A DNA stretch of 14,883 bases from Spirochaetaceae bacterium UBA6243 (GTDB lineage Bacteria; Spirochaetota; Spirochaetia; Treponematales; Rectinemataceae): contig DJVZ01000046.1 in the NCBI GenBank assembly GCA_002441395.1, positions 1 through 14,883 on the forward strand. Direction: 5' to 3'. Positions within the stretch are counted from its first letter, which is position 1. Every line of letters begins with the position of its first letter. This document shows positions 14,044-14,883 of this stretch, piece after piece. The position numbers were made by a program, and so were the translations under genes. The notes under the pieces were generated by a model. It saw only the letters and a list, made by a program, of their open reading frames with translations. It ran no database searches and was not told the DNA's origin.

Positions 14044-14883
14044 ATCGAACGCGCGGGGATTGAGCTTGTCGAGCAGAGCTTGATCTCCGACGGCGACCCA
14101 CAGGAATGCGCCCTTCATAAAGTAAGTATCGAAGGCGCGCCGCACGGCCAGCGAATCGAGCGTCTCTATACGGCCTTGATCTTTAAGCCAATCCGCGGGG
14201 TCACCGGTAAGCCGTACCGAACGAATCATCAGCGAGGCAATCCCCGCGTTGTTGCGCACCGCCTCGAAATAATCGTTCATATAGAGCTGTTTGTATGTGT
14301 CGATTGCGTCGGTAATTGACATGTACCCGTCGCCTTCGGTCTTCGTCGGGTCCACAGAGACCACCCGCCCGCGCGCCATCAGCCCCGCCGCCTCGTCGAT
14401 ATACTCCTTGATCTTGTCCGGCGCGTTCGACTTATACATCATGATGGAACCATAATTTGCCAAAAACACCCGAATCATGGCCGACGGTGTGTAGACCGCG
14501 CCGTACTTGTCGCGCACCACCGAAAAAAGCAGGTCCGAAAAAATGCGCGCGGCAAGCGCCGTCGCGAAATAATCGTCCTTCCCCGGCGCGGGCGCCGCAA
14601 AATCGCCCCTCAAATAGATCGTTCCCTGCGACTGATCGTGCGCCTCGGTAATGAGCGACCCGGATGGTCCCGTCGGAAAGTCCGCCGGCCTCGACACCGG
14701 GCCAAGCCGCAGATTCGGGATACTTCCCAGCAGCGCTTCCAGCTCGCGCGCCAGCTCCGCGGGATTGAAATCCCCCACGGCGACCACAAAAATTCTGTCG
14801 GCCGAGAAATGGTCCTTGTACCACTGGCGCGCGTCCCCGGCCATCATCGACCCTATGCTCTGCTCGGTGCCCTCAGGATTCAC
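14032..14883 (-). CDS. M16-family peptidase, C-terminal part (5' end outside window)
   Basis: An open frame running off the right edge, with about 283 residues of the 3' part visible. The first section (WYKDHFSADRIFVVAVGDF, then ELARELEALLG) matches the end of an M16 domain 1. A second M16 domain follows, with RDKYGAVYTPSA (around 14490-14525) carrying the R-x2-Y substrate-chamber motif of the non-catalytic half. The HxxEH site would lie beyond the edge, so catalytic activity cannot be judged. The visible size suggests an M16B-type protein of roughly 450-550 residues or the end of a longer one. Its last codons overlap the end of the convergent M16C gene by 12 bases. No terminator is visible between them. 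Confidence 0.82.
   Translation of the reverse strand: MNPEGTEQSIGSMMAGDARQWYKDHFSADRIFVVAVGDFNPAELARELEALLGSIPNLRLGPVSRPADFPTGPSGSLITEAHDQSQGTIYLRGDFAAPAPGKDDYFATALAARIFSDLLFSVVRDKYGAVYTPSAMIRVFLANYGSIMMYKSNAPDKIKEYIDEAAGLMARGRVVSVDPTKTEGDGYMSITDAIDTYKQLYMNDYFEAVRNNAGIASLMIRSVRLTGDPADWLKDQGRIETLDSLAVRRAFDTYFMKGAFLWVAVGDQALLDKLNPRAFDSMH

Overview
The window looks like a moderately GC-rich bacterial chromosome, most plausibly from a spirochaete. This is an inference from the short archaeal/eukaryotic-type prolyl-tRNA synthetase, a full-length PreP-like M16C protease, and a long cell-envelope stress cluster of secreted, poorly conserved proteins. No single marker gene fixes the lineage. No gene-free stretch exceeds 300 bases. 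The longest gaps are about 216 bases (10819-11034) and about 197 bases (2141-2337), and both hold recognisable signals. I saw no insertion sequence, CRISPR array or prophage genes.

Left part (1-4067). A galU-type nucleotidyltransferase (minus strand, cut by the window start) is divergent from an MFS transporter. Both have sigma70-like promoters so close to the start codon that the mRNAs would be nearly leaderless. The transporter ends in a terminator and is followed by tRNA-Val(CAC) on the minus strand. Head-to-head with the tRNA is a phytol/dolichol-kinase-family membrane protein. Converging on it is an unrecognised protein with about eight membrane segments, which is itself divergent from proS.

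Middle (4068-5583). proS is followed by a strong bidirectional terminator shared with the stress cluster that converges on it.

Stress cluster (5584-10888), the most interesting part. Reading leftwards: an ECF sigma factor; an anti-sigma factor that combines a cytoplasmic zinc-binding module, one membrane helix and an extracytoplasmic glycogen-binding-like (CBM48) domain; a secreted protein with a Gly/Gln/Lys/His tail; a Spy/CpxP-like secreted protein; a terminator; a second Spy/CpxP-like protein; a second ECF sigma factor; and a small Ser-rich single-pass membrane protein overlapping it. Reading rightwards from the same control region is another secreted protein with a Gly/Asn/Lys/His tail. 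The motif GCAACC-N17-G(T/A)(A/C)(T/A) occurs five times. Each copy is correctly oriented and lies just upstream of one of five genes: the first sigma factor, its anti-sigma factor, both Spy-like genes and the rightward secreted gene. I read this as the promoter of the first sigma factor, and so as a visible autoregulated regulon. Two copies, for the sigma gene and the rightward gene, face each other across 22 bp.

Right part (10889-14883). A tandem-repeated -10 region precedes a 1002-residue M16C metalloprotease. A second M16-family protein (minus strand, cut by the window end) converges on it, and the two coding ends overlap by 12 bp.
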